From positions 10,796,901-10,860,900 of the forward strand of contig NC_087082.1 of NCBI RefSeq assembly GCF_026151205.1: a stretch of DNA of 64,000 nt, in the 5' to 3' direction. This stretch comes from Bolinopsis microptera (lineage: Eukaryota; Ctenophora; Tentaculata; Lobata; Bolinopsidae). How positions within the stretch are numbered: position 1 is the stretch's first letter; each line of letters begins with the position of its first letter. Shown in pieces: positions 17,896 through 27,589 of the stretch. Made by a program: the position numbers and the translations under genes. A model generated the notes under the pieces. The model did not search any database. It was not told where the DNA came from and worked only from the letters and a program-made list of their open reading frames with translations.

Positions 17896-18426
17896 GAGCC
17901 CATCTAAAATGCTATCTGGGGAAGTTAGGTTAGATTTTAGGGTGTAACTCTTAAATGTAGAGAGTTGAAAAATGAATTAACTGAACTCGAAGTTAAAGAA
18001 CACCAGATAACAATATGTTGATTCATTCCAAAACGAAAAGCAATGACCACAAATAGTAAGTTAAATAGAAATGTATTGTAATTTGTAACACAATTTATAA
18101 AAATTTTTTAAATGTACCACTAAGTTTATGTTAATAAAATCTTATACATGCATTTATCATTTACGATTATCTCATACAAGTATTTTTCAAAATGATTCTC
18201 TAATCGAGTTATAAATCAACCTAGTGTGGAAAATTCGCAAAGCACAGTCATTGTATATTGATCAATCTCCAATTCATAAAAAAATCAAAATTCATTATCT
18301 AGTATGGTTTTAAATACAATATATACCAAATTATTAGCCCCTATGTAATTAAAAACATTATTAAAAAATTTAACAATTTCACAAACCAACGCAAAAGTAA
18401 CTTGGACAAACAAGCTGCAAACAATT

Positions 18427-19746
18427 TTATTGTGACCGTCGCTCAGCTATTTTCAATTGAACGCCACCAATTTCAAACCCTTCTTGATCTTTTCGTCTTA
18501 ACAATGCTCGAGCTGATCCAACTGAGTCAAAACAAACAAAAGCATGGTCGAATGGATGCCGTGTGGCTCTTATAGTTATCTCATTTATCTTTCCAAATCT
18601 CCCAAAAAGTCTCTTTAGATCAACCTCATCGGCAGATTTTGGAACATTACCAACCCATACAGAAGAATACTGATACTCATCACTGCTAGATTCAGAATCT
18701 TGAGAATTCCCACAAATAGGGAAGTCCCACAAAAAGTCATTTATAGTGGTACTATATTTGGACTCATGTTGAGGTGCAACTACTTGAGAGTGGGAACCAG
18801 CAAAAGCAATATTACCCCTTGAGTTGGGGTTCAGTCTTGAGTTGGGGTTCAGTCTTGAAGGTAAAATTGGACCTGAATCACTGCTGGCTGCTGGTTTATT
18901 ATTGTCAGTAGATGATGTAACAAACCATTTGTCATGAGCTTTTTTCAAGAGAAAGTCTTTTTGTATTTCTAGCAGCAACTTAATAGAATCAGTACACATC
19001 AATTCTTTGTCCTCAGAAAGGACAGCCACAAACTTAGAAAAGTCGTGCTCAGTTTGATAAATCTCTTCAAAGTCAAATAAAGCTGCATTTTCGATTACAA
19101 ACTTTCTATTTTCACGAGAGAAAGAGAGCCAGCCTTCTAAGAAAGATGATGATTTAAACGGTTCCTTTAAAGTAATTGCAGCAACATCATACCCACTTAA
19201 ACCCAAGAAGAGGTTAAACGTTGTTCTCGTATTGTCGTAATAGAAATATCCGTGGCCTTCATAGGTGTTAATGATTGAAAAAATAATCTCTTTCAATTTA
19301 ATGGACTCCTCCTCTTGCAGATGATTTGAAATCACGATTAAATTAAGTGCTTCATCCGAATTTACAAGACCAAAAGATAGATTGTCTTCAGAAAAGTGAT
19401 CATATAATAACCAGCGCAAAGCTTTGTCAAACAAACATCCAACTTTGTACCAACTAGCAAACTTCAAAATTACTTCAATGTTTTCACGAGTGAAAGTAAG
19501 CTCTGCTCCATGTAGAAAATTAATACATTCATGTAAAGCTCCGTTCCTATTTTCCACATCCAACAGTTCTTCAAACATCAGCACACCATCATCTTCTCTA
19601 AACTTCTTTTCAAGAACAGAACTCTGTTGAGCAAGCAATGCTCCTGAGCACAATACACGTTCATCCCCAATACATACTGTTACTTTGTAGGGAAATGTGG
19701 GGTCGTTGATGAATCTAGTGAAATCTCTGTCCAGGGCTAATTTCAT
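18427..19746 (-). CDS. BTB domain plus one RRM protein (gene B)
   Basis: A 439 aa paralogue of genes A and C in a single exon. Residues 7-115 are BTB-like (YKVTVCIGDERVLCSGALL); the first 60 residues are nearly identical to gene C. Residues 115-280 are the helical region ending LLLEIQKDFLLKK. A low-complexity linker includes a doubled SRLNPN motif. One RRM at about 361-437 has RNP2-like VWVGNV and RNP1-like HAFVCFD. The start codon ATG 19746 follows attttacag|tt, a strong 3' splice-site-like sequence with AG 2 nt upstream. It encodes two fewer RRMs than gene A. Function unknown; see gene A for the architecture. Confidence 0.85.
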   Translation of the reverse strand: MKLALDRDFTRFINDPTFPYKVTVCIGDERVLCSGALLAQQSSVLEKKFREDDGVLMFEELLDVENRNGALHECINFLHGAELTFTRENIEVILKFASWYKVGCLFDKALRWLLYDHFSEDNLSFGLVNSDEALNLIVISNHLQEEESIKLKEIIFSIINTYEGHGYFYYDNTRTTFNLFLGLSGYDVAAITLKEPFKSSSFLEGWLSFSRENRKFVIENAALFDFEEIYQTEHDFSKFVAVLSEDKELMCTDSIKLLLEIQKDFLLKKAHDKWFVTSSTDNNKPAASSDSGPILPSRLNPNSRLNPNSRGNIAFAGSHSQVVAPQHESKYSTTINDFLWDFPICGNSQDSESSSDEYQYSSVWVGNVPKSADEVDLKRLFGRFGKINEITIRATRHPFDHAFVCFDSVGSARALLRRKDQEGFEIGGVQLKIAERRSQ

Positions 19747-20465
19747 AACTGTAAAATAGGGAATTTAATTATCTGCCATGATAGCACAGGTTACTAAATA
19801 ACTTAATATTCATGTACATATTGCTTACTTTAGAATTTAGGAATATTCAATTTAACCTTATTGTACTTGTGCAAATGTCGATAATATGTAAATCTTAACA
19901 TAGAATAATATTGGATCTAGGATAGGCACAGCTGATTTTTTTTGAAGTTATATCATGCTAAGAGACAATTTAATGAACGAAATGTCAATAAAAAGCATTT
20001 AAAATCACAAATAACAGGTCATATTATACTCGGTGTATTCCACCCAAACTCCTTCTTCATTACTACAGAATAGCAGCAACCCGTCTAAACCGAAAGTGGT
20101 GTCAAAAGACAACAATATTTCCTTATTTTGCAATGGAAAATGTCATAACCAGGAAAATATACAGTACGACTTACAATTTATGATAGCGACTGTTAGTTAA
20201 TTCACCTTATTATAAATAAACTAATGTAACAGATCATAATATATTCAAATATTATTATTATATACATATTCAAATACAAAGTTTAAAGGAATTTCAGTCA
20301 TAATTTCCATGACTCCTCATCAAAAATCCCTAAAAGAATCACCTTCGAATAAAGCTTACTATACTTAACAACTTCAACAAATATTTAAATATTCACAAAA
20401 ATATGATACAAGATACAAATTCAAATTCAACAAGTTTAGTTGAATTAATGAAGGAGTTCATGTTG
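19747..20465. repeat. 5' flank of gene B, duplicated upstream of gene C; ends in an MZT2 remnant
   Basis: This flank matches 22870-24105 in the same orientation, apart from the 23163-23706 insertion in the second copy. The match ends at 20456-20466 with gttcatgttgg, the sequence that spans the MZT2 stop codon at 24103-24105. The duplication junction therefore carries the last bases of an MZT2 copy. No gene is seen here. Confidence 0.8.
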
Positions 20466-21003
20466 GAACTTTTTATAATCTTCAGAAACATTTCCTCAAG
20501 GAATGACAATAAAACAAACATTCTAAAAGAGATTTAAATGTAACACAATTTAAAATAGTATACAAATACAGTATCTCATCAAATGATCAACCAAATATCT
20601 TAACAGCAAAAGTAAATAAATTTCACATTATATCATAAATTCGTATTAATGTTCAGTAAAAACACATAATATTAATATTATTATTATTATATGTAGCATA
20701 AATTCATAAATTAAAGATCAAACGTATTTTAGGAAAAGTTATTATTTTTGGAATAGTTACGGTTTTAAAATTAAAATTTTCGGTAAAAATAGTTTAAATT
20801 TATTCACGAAGTTTATCATTAGTTCTATTTAATGAAATGTAGTCCTTGCTGACTGCTGAGTCAAATAGAAACAGCTTGTAATCTTTATTGGAACAATCAA
20901 TCTTGGTTTAATTCTAGCATGATACATCAAAAGAAATCAAGAGGTTTAGATTAAGGTAGAGAATATATATAAAGAGCTAAACTTCAATTTACAAATTTAC
21001 AAG
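20466..21003. repeat. 3' flank of gene C, duplicate of the gene A 3' flank
   Basis: Matches about 15467-15945 in order and orientation with small indels, including a longer AT-repeat near 20670-20695. No gene is seen. Confidence 0.75.
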
Positions 21004-22869
21004 TCATCGATCTTTCCTCTTTATTACCAGTGCATGCCCATGAACATAATAATTCGTGTTGCGACTTGCTCTTAAAAGGGCTGAAGCCGATTCAGCATTT
21101 TTGTAAGTGAGAAAACCGTACGCATTATATGCATAGGGGGTACTTTGGAGAATTTGAAAACTTGCGATTTCTCCAAAACCACTAAAACGTTGTTTTAATT
21201 CTCTCTCTTGAGCGGCCGGTGGAATATTTCCAATGTAAAGGATTCGATCAGAATTATCATTTCTAGCAGAAGATTTAGGCTCGGATTCAGTCCAAGAACT
21301 TTGCGGAACGGATATATTTTCAGTGATTAACCCGGACAGTTCAAGTTCCCTCCCATCTAGAGTAAAACGTCTGAGGGATTCAAGAAGATTTTCAGCACAG
21401 GGTAAGTCCTCGAAAGTCAAAATAGCGTAATCGTCATCAGTAGCAACAATAGCATGGATGATTGTAACATTTGATATTTTCCCAAAAGTTTCAAATGTTC
21501 TTCTAAGCCCTTGTTTTGAGACAGTCGGAGGAAGATTTGAAATTTTTATATGACTAGAAGATAATTTATCACGTTTTTGACGATTTTGGAGACGGTCATT
21601 GACATTGTGAGACAGAATAGGATCATCAGAAGAGGTTGAGCTATCTTGGTCGGACCACCACGGATAAGGGCAAAGGTAAGGTGCTTGCTTACTACTAGAG
21701 GACGGTTGGGAATGAATCAAATCAATGGAAAAGTTTTCTTCCACAGAACTATCAGGTAGTTGTTGCGTCGAATTATGAAAATTTTTACTGTTTGAAACGG
21801 TCTCTGATAATGATGGAAGAGGTGCAGGTGAGTTATGTGCGATGTCTGGGTCGTGTTCGTTATACGGAACATGACGTGTGTCTTCAATACAACCACTTCT
21901 GGATATTTCCCCTTTCGGTAACAGAGACGATCTAGTCGAACTAGTGCATACTTCTTTTTTAAAGTAATCCTTTTGTATTTCCAGCAGGATTCTAAAATAG
22001 TGACGAGGTAATGACGTGTCATCTGATATCATAAAAATGAAATTCGAAAAATCATCTTCATCGGGGAAAAGTGCTCGAAAGTCAAACAATGAGGGATTAT
22101 TGTAAACAAAGTTCCTGTTATCAACAGAATGAGCTACCCATTTCTTCATGATATTCCCGCCACCATTTCCAGCACAATAAGACGCAACAAAAACAGAAAA
22201 TTCGTCAGCACTTGGAAAAATATCTTTGAAGCTCAGTAAAGAATGGTTGTCCAAAATGAATTTTTGATTTTCAATTGCAATTGAACACCATTTTTTCAAA
22301 ATACTCCCAGAGCATGAGGGGTTCTGTTCCATAATCAATGCCATGTCAAATCCTGTTACTCCTAATTCCAGGAATTCTCCAATCTCACTGCCCACAGCTT
22401 GTTTGTTAAGTCCAATGAAAGTCGAGATCATTGATTTCAAGCGTGCTGAATCACTTTGGTCGAGAAAATTTGAAAGTTTCAAAAACTCAACAACATCTTT
22501 GGCAGATTTAGATCTATTTAGGCTCACTTTGAGCCATTCCAAGCCGTTGTTAAAGAGAACAGTAACTTTGTAATAACTTGCAAATTTCAAAACCACAGCA
22601 ATATTCTCTGATGTAAATGACAAATCTTTACCATGCAAGTACCTAATGCATTCATGTAAGGCTCTCTTACCATTTTCCACATCCACCATTTCTTCAAACA
22701 TCAGCACACCATCATCTTCTCTAAACTTCTTTTCAAGAACAGAACTCTGTTGAGCAAGCAATGCTCCTGAGCACAATACACGTTCATCCCCAATACATAC
22801 TGTTACTTTGTAGGGAAATGTGGGGTCGTTGATGAATCTAGTGAAATCTCTGTCCAGGGTTAATTTCAT
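21004..22869 (-). CDS. BTB domain plus two RRMs protein (gene C, mosaic paralogue)
   Basis: A 621 aa single-exon protein. Residues 1-60 are almost identical to gene B, including at the DNA level. Residues 61-230 are its own helical region. Residues 188-232 (SGSILKKWCSIAIENQKF) and 236-280 (GGNIMKKWVAHSVDNRNF) are two versions of one module, the second almost identical to gene A 199-244. The rest follows gene A. The first RRM (about 441-512) is a hybrid: its start (IKISNLPPTV, FGKISNVTIIHA) matches gene A RRM1 and its end (AILTFEDLPCAENLLES, FTLDGRELELS) matches gene A RRM2, so one RRM was lost in frame. The last RRM (ILYIGNIPP) matches gene A RRM3 with a small Tyr-Asn-Ala insertion. ATG 22869 follows tatttcacag|tt. 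Function unknown. Confidence 0.85.
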   Translation of the reverse strand: MKLTLDRDFTRFINDPTFPYKVTVCIGDERVLCSGALLAQQSSVLEKKFREDDGVLMFEEMVDVENGKRALHECIRYLHGKDLSFTSENIAVVLKFASYYKVTVLFNNGLEWLKVSLNRSKSAKDVVEFLKLSNFLDQSDSARLKSMISTFIGLNKQAVGSEIGEFLELGVTGFDMALIMEQNPSCSGSILKKWCSIAIENQKFILDNHSLLSFKDIFPSADEFSVFVASYCAGNGGGNIMKKWVAHSVDNRNFVYNNPSLFDFRALFPDEDDFSNFIFMISDDTSLPRHYFRILLEIQKDYFKKEVCTSSTRSSLLPKGEISRSGCIEDTRHVPYNEHDPDIAHNSPAPLPSLSETVSNSKNFHNSTQQLPDSSVEENFSIDLIHSQPSSSSKQAPYLCPYPWWSDQDSSTSSDDPILSHNVNDRLQNRQKRDKLSSSHIKISNLPPTVSKQGLRRTFETFGKISNVTIIHAIVATDDDYAILTFEDLPCAENLLESLRRFTLDGRELELSGLITENISVPQSSWTESEPKSSARNDNSDRILYIGNIPPAAQERELKQRFSGFGEIASFQILQSTPYAYNAYGFLTYKNAESASALLRASRNTNYYVHGHALVIKRKDR

Positions 22870-23162
22870 AACTGTGAAATATAGGGAATTTAATTATCTG
22901 TCATGATAGCACAGGATACTAAATAACTTGATATTCATGAACATAGTGCTTACTTTAGAATTTAGAAATATTCACCCTATTCAATTTTACTTTTGCAATG
23001 TGGATGATATGTAAATCTTAACATAGAATAATATTTGATCTAGGATAGGCAGAGCTGATGTTTGAAGTTATATCATACTAAGAGACAATTTAATGAACGA
23101 AATGTCAATAAAAAGCAATTAAAATCACAAATAACAGGTCATATTATACTCGGTGTATTCCA

Positions 23163-23706
23163 CCGGGGGGGATCGGGTACCAAGTGTCGGACATCACGTC
23201 GACTAAGTGTAGTTTTGGATATTTTTCACTAGACACACCCACCCCCTTTGCGGTACTAACTGTTTTTTTTGGATAATACGTAAGACACCCACCCCTTTTG
23301 CTGCCTTTTGCGGTACTAACTGTCGAAAAATCGTGGTACTAACTGATTTTTGGTATATAGAATAAGATACCAACCCAGAAATTGCTTTTTTTTTAAAGAG
23401 CTCATTTAAACTTTAAAGGAAGACTTTTAAAAATTTTAAAAATTATTAAAAAAACCCAAAAAAAACTTTAAAAAACCTCAAAACCCATTCCCAAAATTGA
23501 AATTTGAGGTAAAATGGGTTTTTTTTGGGGTTAGACACCCCCTTTAGTACCATGTATTAACTGTTTTTCTGGAAAATGGGCAGTAGACCCACCAGTTATA
23601 TTAGTACCATGTACTAACTGTGTTTTTAGAAGAAAAAATGACCCACCCACCAACGTCACGTCCGGTACTAAGTGTATGATCCCCCCCCCCCCCCCCCCCC
23701 CCCCCG
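23163..23706. mobile_element. Non-coding insertion with G-run/C-run ends and repeated GGTACTAACTG
   Basis: Comparison with the related flank of gene B (empty near 20045) shows that about 545 bp were inserted here, with about 13 bp of the empty site missing. The ends are gggggggatc and a long C-run preceded by gatc, so the termini are inverted; the next 30 bp are imperfectly inverted too. Inside, ggtactaactg or close variants recur at least six times, with gacacccacccc blocks between them. No coding capacity is present. It resembles a non-autonomous DNA element with subterminal repeats, but I do not recognise the family. Confidence 0.65.
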
Positions 23707-24102
23707 CATTACTACAGAATAGCAGCAACCCGTCTAAACCTAAAGTGGTTTCAAAAGACAACAATATTTCCTTATTTTGCAATGGAAAATTTCATAACCA
23801 GGAAAATATACAGTACGACTTACAATTTATGATAGCGACTGTTAGTTAATTCACCTTATTATAAATAAACTAATGTAACAGATTATATATATTCAAATAT
23901 TATATACATATTCAAATACAAAGTTTAAAGGAATTTCAGTCATAATTTCCATCACTCCTCATCAAAAACCCCTAAAAGAATCACCTTCTAATAAAGCTTA
24001 CTATACTTAACAACTTCAACAAATATAATGTGATTTAAATATTCACAATAATATGATACAAGATACAAATTCAGATTCAACAAGTTGAATTAATGAAGGA
24101 GT

Positions 24103-24482
24103 TCATGTTGGCACTCCAGGACCACGTCCGTACTTTTTGTTCCTGTCACTTTCTTCCTGGCAAGCTCTGATGATCTCAAATATCGCGTTAACATCAATGT
24201 TTTGTCTGATCAGATCGAGAACTATTTCCAGTATCTTGGGCGAAATCTTTAGACCTGGTGTTATTAGAAACATAACAGAATGAATCATACTGATACAGTA
24301 AAACCCCGATATACCTCAAATTTACAAATATTCATACTTAAAACTACTACACTTAATTACTACGCTAAGATTACAATTCGTTGGCGGGTTAATTAGTTAC
24401 CTGCTTGAGCAGCTAAAGCAATGAACTCTCTATTGTCGTAGTCATCTTGATAAACCGTTTTTGGTGTGTACGGAACATCCAT
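24103..24482 (-). CDS. MZT2: Mitotic-spindle organizing protein 2
   Basis: MZT2 is a small subunit of the gamma-tubulin ring complex, binding its GCP subunits at microtubule-organising centres. Two exons, 24482-24401 and 24254-24103, give 77 aa. Exon 1 encodes a start MDVPYTPKTVYQ and the beginning of the helical core, REFIALAAQAG. Exon 2 continues LKISPKILEIVLDLIRQNID, then VNAIFEII, and ends GRGPGVPT. The pattern of Ile/Leu, Pro, Asp-Leu and Ala-Ile-Phe matches MZT2; the protein is shorter than vertebrate MZT2, which has a long C-terminal tail. The donor gtaact and acceptor acaccag keep phase. ATG 24482 lies 2 nt after cttgtattag, an acceptor-like site. The last bases of the gene mark the breakpoint of the neighbouring segmental duplication. 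Confidence 0.85.
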
Positions 24483-25130
24483 TGCTAATACAAGATAAGG
24501 GTTTGTTGATTGTGATTCTAAAATACTATTATGTATTTTATATAATATAGGCAACTTGAATAATCACAACACTACAAATCATTTACAAATTTTGTTGAGG
24601 ATGATAAAGAAGGACCATGATAAATTTAGTTCGATGAGTTCCAAGGTATGTAGATTAAGGTTTGGTTTGAGTAAGGGTTAGAGTAAGGATTTGGGATATG
24701 GTTGAGATTCAGTTTTAAAGACCTGATGTATACCCTTAGTAGTCAGACTTCTTGGATACTGTCCTTTAATACCATCAATTTCGTATAATTTTAAAGTACT
24801 AGTAGGCATAGTCATAAGTTCTCTGATTGTCCAGAATGATTGTAGATTCTAGAATGTAGTTTTTTGTAATCTTTGGCAGCGAATTCGACTTAAAGAAAAT
24901 TACAACAAAGTTACATATAAGTTACCAAACAGATTTAACTAAAAATATGACCCACCTTTAAAATGTAGGTTTTAATAAAACACTTGTGCCAATGCACAAG
25001 ATTTTTGATGAAAAACTATTATTAAGTTGAGTGAAAGTAACTTAGATACAAGGATTTATAACTACTAGATTCAAATAACAAAGCCCACAATAGAGTTCCA
25101 ATATCTACCCAATAAATGTGGTGAATGATA
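24483..25130. other. Spacer between MZT2 and the EEF1E1-like gene
   Basis: About 650 bp of AT-rich sequence between co-oriented genes. It would include the MZT2 5' region and the 3'UTR of the next gene. No further gene is seen. Confidence 0.5.
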
Positions 25131-25860
25131 TCAGCAATAAAAGGGTCTTCTGAAGAACTCAATTTGAGGATGAATCCAAGAGTTGGATGATTGAATCATG
25201 TTGTACCATCTTACAAGGCTGGAAAATTCCCACTGAATTTCTGGAGTTATTAGCAGCTTCCTGAGGATTATTATATATATATGTCTCATGATCTATATAT
25301 TTTGTATAGTACTGACACTAAACAGAAGTTCTGGGTCATATTTAAAAACTGATTTTGCTGATTTTGATTAAAAAAGCTTTTCCTACCCGAGGTATTTATA
25401 TATTCCCAAAGCAATGGCAATATCCGCTATAGTTATAGAATTTCCAACCATGAATGTCTTTGTGGCTAGAAAACTGTTGATTTCATCTGCATATCTGTAC
25501 ATTGGCATCTTCTTTTCTTGCATTTGGTAGCTATATTGTACCCACTGCATAATCTGAAGTTGCAGAGATAGTTTGGATGACTTTCTAAATGTCAAATTGT
25601 GAATTGAACTGCATTTTTGATGTTCATATTATAAAAGCTATCACTACACCAAAATTGATCAAACAATAACTTATTAAATATCGATGGAGTTACATAAAAA
25701 TAAACTTACTTTAGCCTTCTCCTCTGTATTCAAACCACAGAGACTGTCCCCGGTACCATTTATAATATGCTTGTAAACACTTGAAGCATCTTGGTTTGAG
25801 ATGAGTTTGCAGCAGCTCCCCATGTCCATCATTTTAGTTTTGATGATGCTGTAATTTAAT
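25131..25860 (-). CDS. EEF1E1: EEF1E1/AIMP3-like protein (GST-fold), 5' end not found
   Basis: The family protein (p18/AIMP3) is a GST-C-like scaffold of the multi-tRNA-synthetase complex. Three in-phase exons are visible: about 25860-25710, 25553-25387 and 25260-25131. They encode SSVYKHIINGTG with LNTEEKAK, then IMQWVQYSYQM and INSFLATKTFMVGNSITIAD (the conserved N-cap/hydrophobic staple region of GST-C folds), then ITPEIQWEFSSLVRWYNMIQ and a C-terminal RRPFYC. The exon borders are aaa|gtaagt, cttcag|att, ctcgg|gtagg and cctcag|gaag. The first visible exon opens with an acceptor (aaattacag|c), so at least one upstream exon must lie between 25861 and 26278; I could not place it. A valyl- or methionyl-tRNA synthetase GST appendage or another GST-like protein is possible but less likely. 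Confidence 0.75.
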
Positions 25861-26278
25861 GGAAAGTTATAATGATTGTCAATTACTCTCAAACTTTGAA
25901 ATTACTAAAAATTTAAAACCGTATTGAAATTTTGCTTCATTGATTTCCTAGATACTATGCCATCACATAGGTAGTCGATGAGACGACATTTTATCAGAGC
26001 AATCAGTCATTGTTTAATCGTTAATAGATTATGAGTATTGCTGAAAGCACAGTGTAAGGCCTACACGGACCGCCTCTAACTAGCCAATCCCTGTTTACAT
26101 GCCGTGTAGCAGGGGACTAGAAAGAGCTAAACTAGTAAGCGGGGCATAGCCAATACACTATACTTCCATCATTGAGTATTATATTATATGTCAGACGTTG
26201 GGCCATTTTGATTACAATGAAACAAATGTTGATAAATTTTAAAACTAACAATTGGCTTATTGGTAATCTGAAATTTGA

Positions 26279-27589
26279 TCACATATTTAAAACAAGGGGA
26301 ACCCCAAATATATCCTTGAGACAAAACACAAGAACATTGTAAACTGAATTCACAAGCAGCATTCTGGTATTCATCCGTACTATTAAACTCTCTTTCTGAT
26401 CATATGTGATTATTTTAGTACTCGAATAATACTTACTGAACAATTTCACTAATTTTACCAAAAATTGAAGAAGTTTATGAATGCATAAGTTTGCCTGACA
26501 ATCTGCTTTGATAAGTGGACTGATGAAAGCTTCTTCAAAAATTTTTTCAAAGTTTACCAATTGGCATGTTAAAGCCCATTCTACATCTAAACTAAGTGAA
26601 CCTAAGTCTGTTTGTAAAGTATACTTTTCGACTTTTTCATACACCTGTTTGATGTGTGCCATCCTGGCTATATTATAATGGATGAAAACAGCATCTCTTA
26701 GATGTTGCGGAGATGGATTCAATGGATTAAATGGTGTTGGTGAAGAGAATATATCAAAAGCCACAATGAATGGCAGCATTTTTTCACTAACATGCTCAAT
26801 AGAATGATATTCGCCAGTACAACTTAAAAGCCTTTCTTCAGCTTGTTTCAATAGCTCTTCTTTTCTACTTGATAAGTATATTTCAAGTACATCAACATCA
26901 TCACCATCAACATCTTTAAATGTGAAGTTACCGTATATGACCCCATAGGTATTAACAACAGCACATTTTTTCATTCTAGCACTTGTACTCACATACAGTG
27001 GATTATCAAATTGACCAAAATCTTTCTCAGCATCGTTGCAATGAAGGTATTTAACTGATGATAGTGATACTGGAAAGTGTGCCTTACTCAGAATGTCATC
27101 TATTTTCAGATTTGAAGAACAAGTTGCAACAACTTCAAGTTCCCTATTGAGAAGTTGCCTGATAGTTGACAGAAGAATCACTGTGGCAAGATTAAGGAAG
27201 TCATCTTTAGCAGTACAGCTTGACAGGGTTACCAAGGCTATAGTCCTTTTATTATCAATGGCACTGATTCTCTCATTATCAACAAGGACAGACTGGAACT
27301 TTTCAAGTAAAATATCAAACTGCTTTTCACAATCATCAAAGAATAGTTTGTTCATTATAGTTGATCTATCGAGGGAAACTTTGGTCATTATTCTTGAACC
27401 CCTATCAACAAAGGATAGTTCTGTAATCAATTCAGATGAAGCTTTAACTTCAAAGTCAACAAAAATATCACAGTTATCCTTCAACGCAAGATAGAAAACT
27501 CTGTTTTTTTGCACCCGATTCACATCAGCAGGGGTTAGAAGCTCTCGAATCTTTGAGTAAATGAGGGTATGTTCCATAATCGACGACAT
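26279..27589 (-). CDS. DALRD3: DALR anticodon-binding domain protein 3
   Basis: A 436 aa protein in one exon. DALRD3 works with METTL2 to direct 3-methylcytidine modification to arginine tRNAs. The C-terminal DALR-like helical region is the best marker: FIHYNIARMAHI, VEWALTCQLVNFEKI, IHKLLQFLVKLVKLFSKYYS, and the last stretch with RMLLVNSVYNVL ending LKDIFGVPLVLN. The middle contains a glycine-containing segment TYGVIYGNFTF, equivalent to the part just before the DALR domain. The N-terminal 200 residues are weakly conserved, as in other animals. The start is ATG 27589, with AG 2 nt upstream (ctggtaacag|aa). It is next to another tRNA-related gene (EEF1E1-like) on the same strand. An arginyl-tRNA synthetase itself is excluded by the missing catalytic motifs. 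Confidence 0.8.
   Translation of the reverse strand: MSSIMEHTLIYSKIRELLTPADVNRVQKNRVFYLALKDNCDIFVDFEVKASSELITELSFVDRGSRIMTKVSLDRSTIMNKLFFDDCEKQFDILLEKFQSVLVDNERISAIDNKRTIALVTLSSCTAKDDFLNLATVILLSTIRQLLNRELEVVATCSSNLKIDDILSKAHFPVSLSSVKYLHCNDAEKDFGQFDNPLYVSTSARMKKCAVVNTYGVIYGNFTFKDVDGDDVDVLEIYLSSRKEELLKQAEERLLSCTGEYHSIEHVSEKMLPFIVAFDIFSSPTPFNPLNPSPQHLRDAVFIHYNIARMAHIKQVYEKVEKYTLQTDLGSLSLDVEWALTCQLVNFEKIFEEAFISPLIKADCQANLCIHKLLQFLVKLVKLFSKYYSSTKIITYDQKESLIVRMNTRMLLVNSVYNVLVFCLKDIFGVPLVLNM

Noticed and set aside
26160-26220. ATG-led peptide (MAQRLTYNIILNDG) as the missing first exon of the EEF1E1-like gene
   Set aside because: The only nearby donor gives the wrong phase for the next exon, and the sequence does not resemble the family N-terminus.
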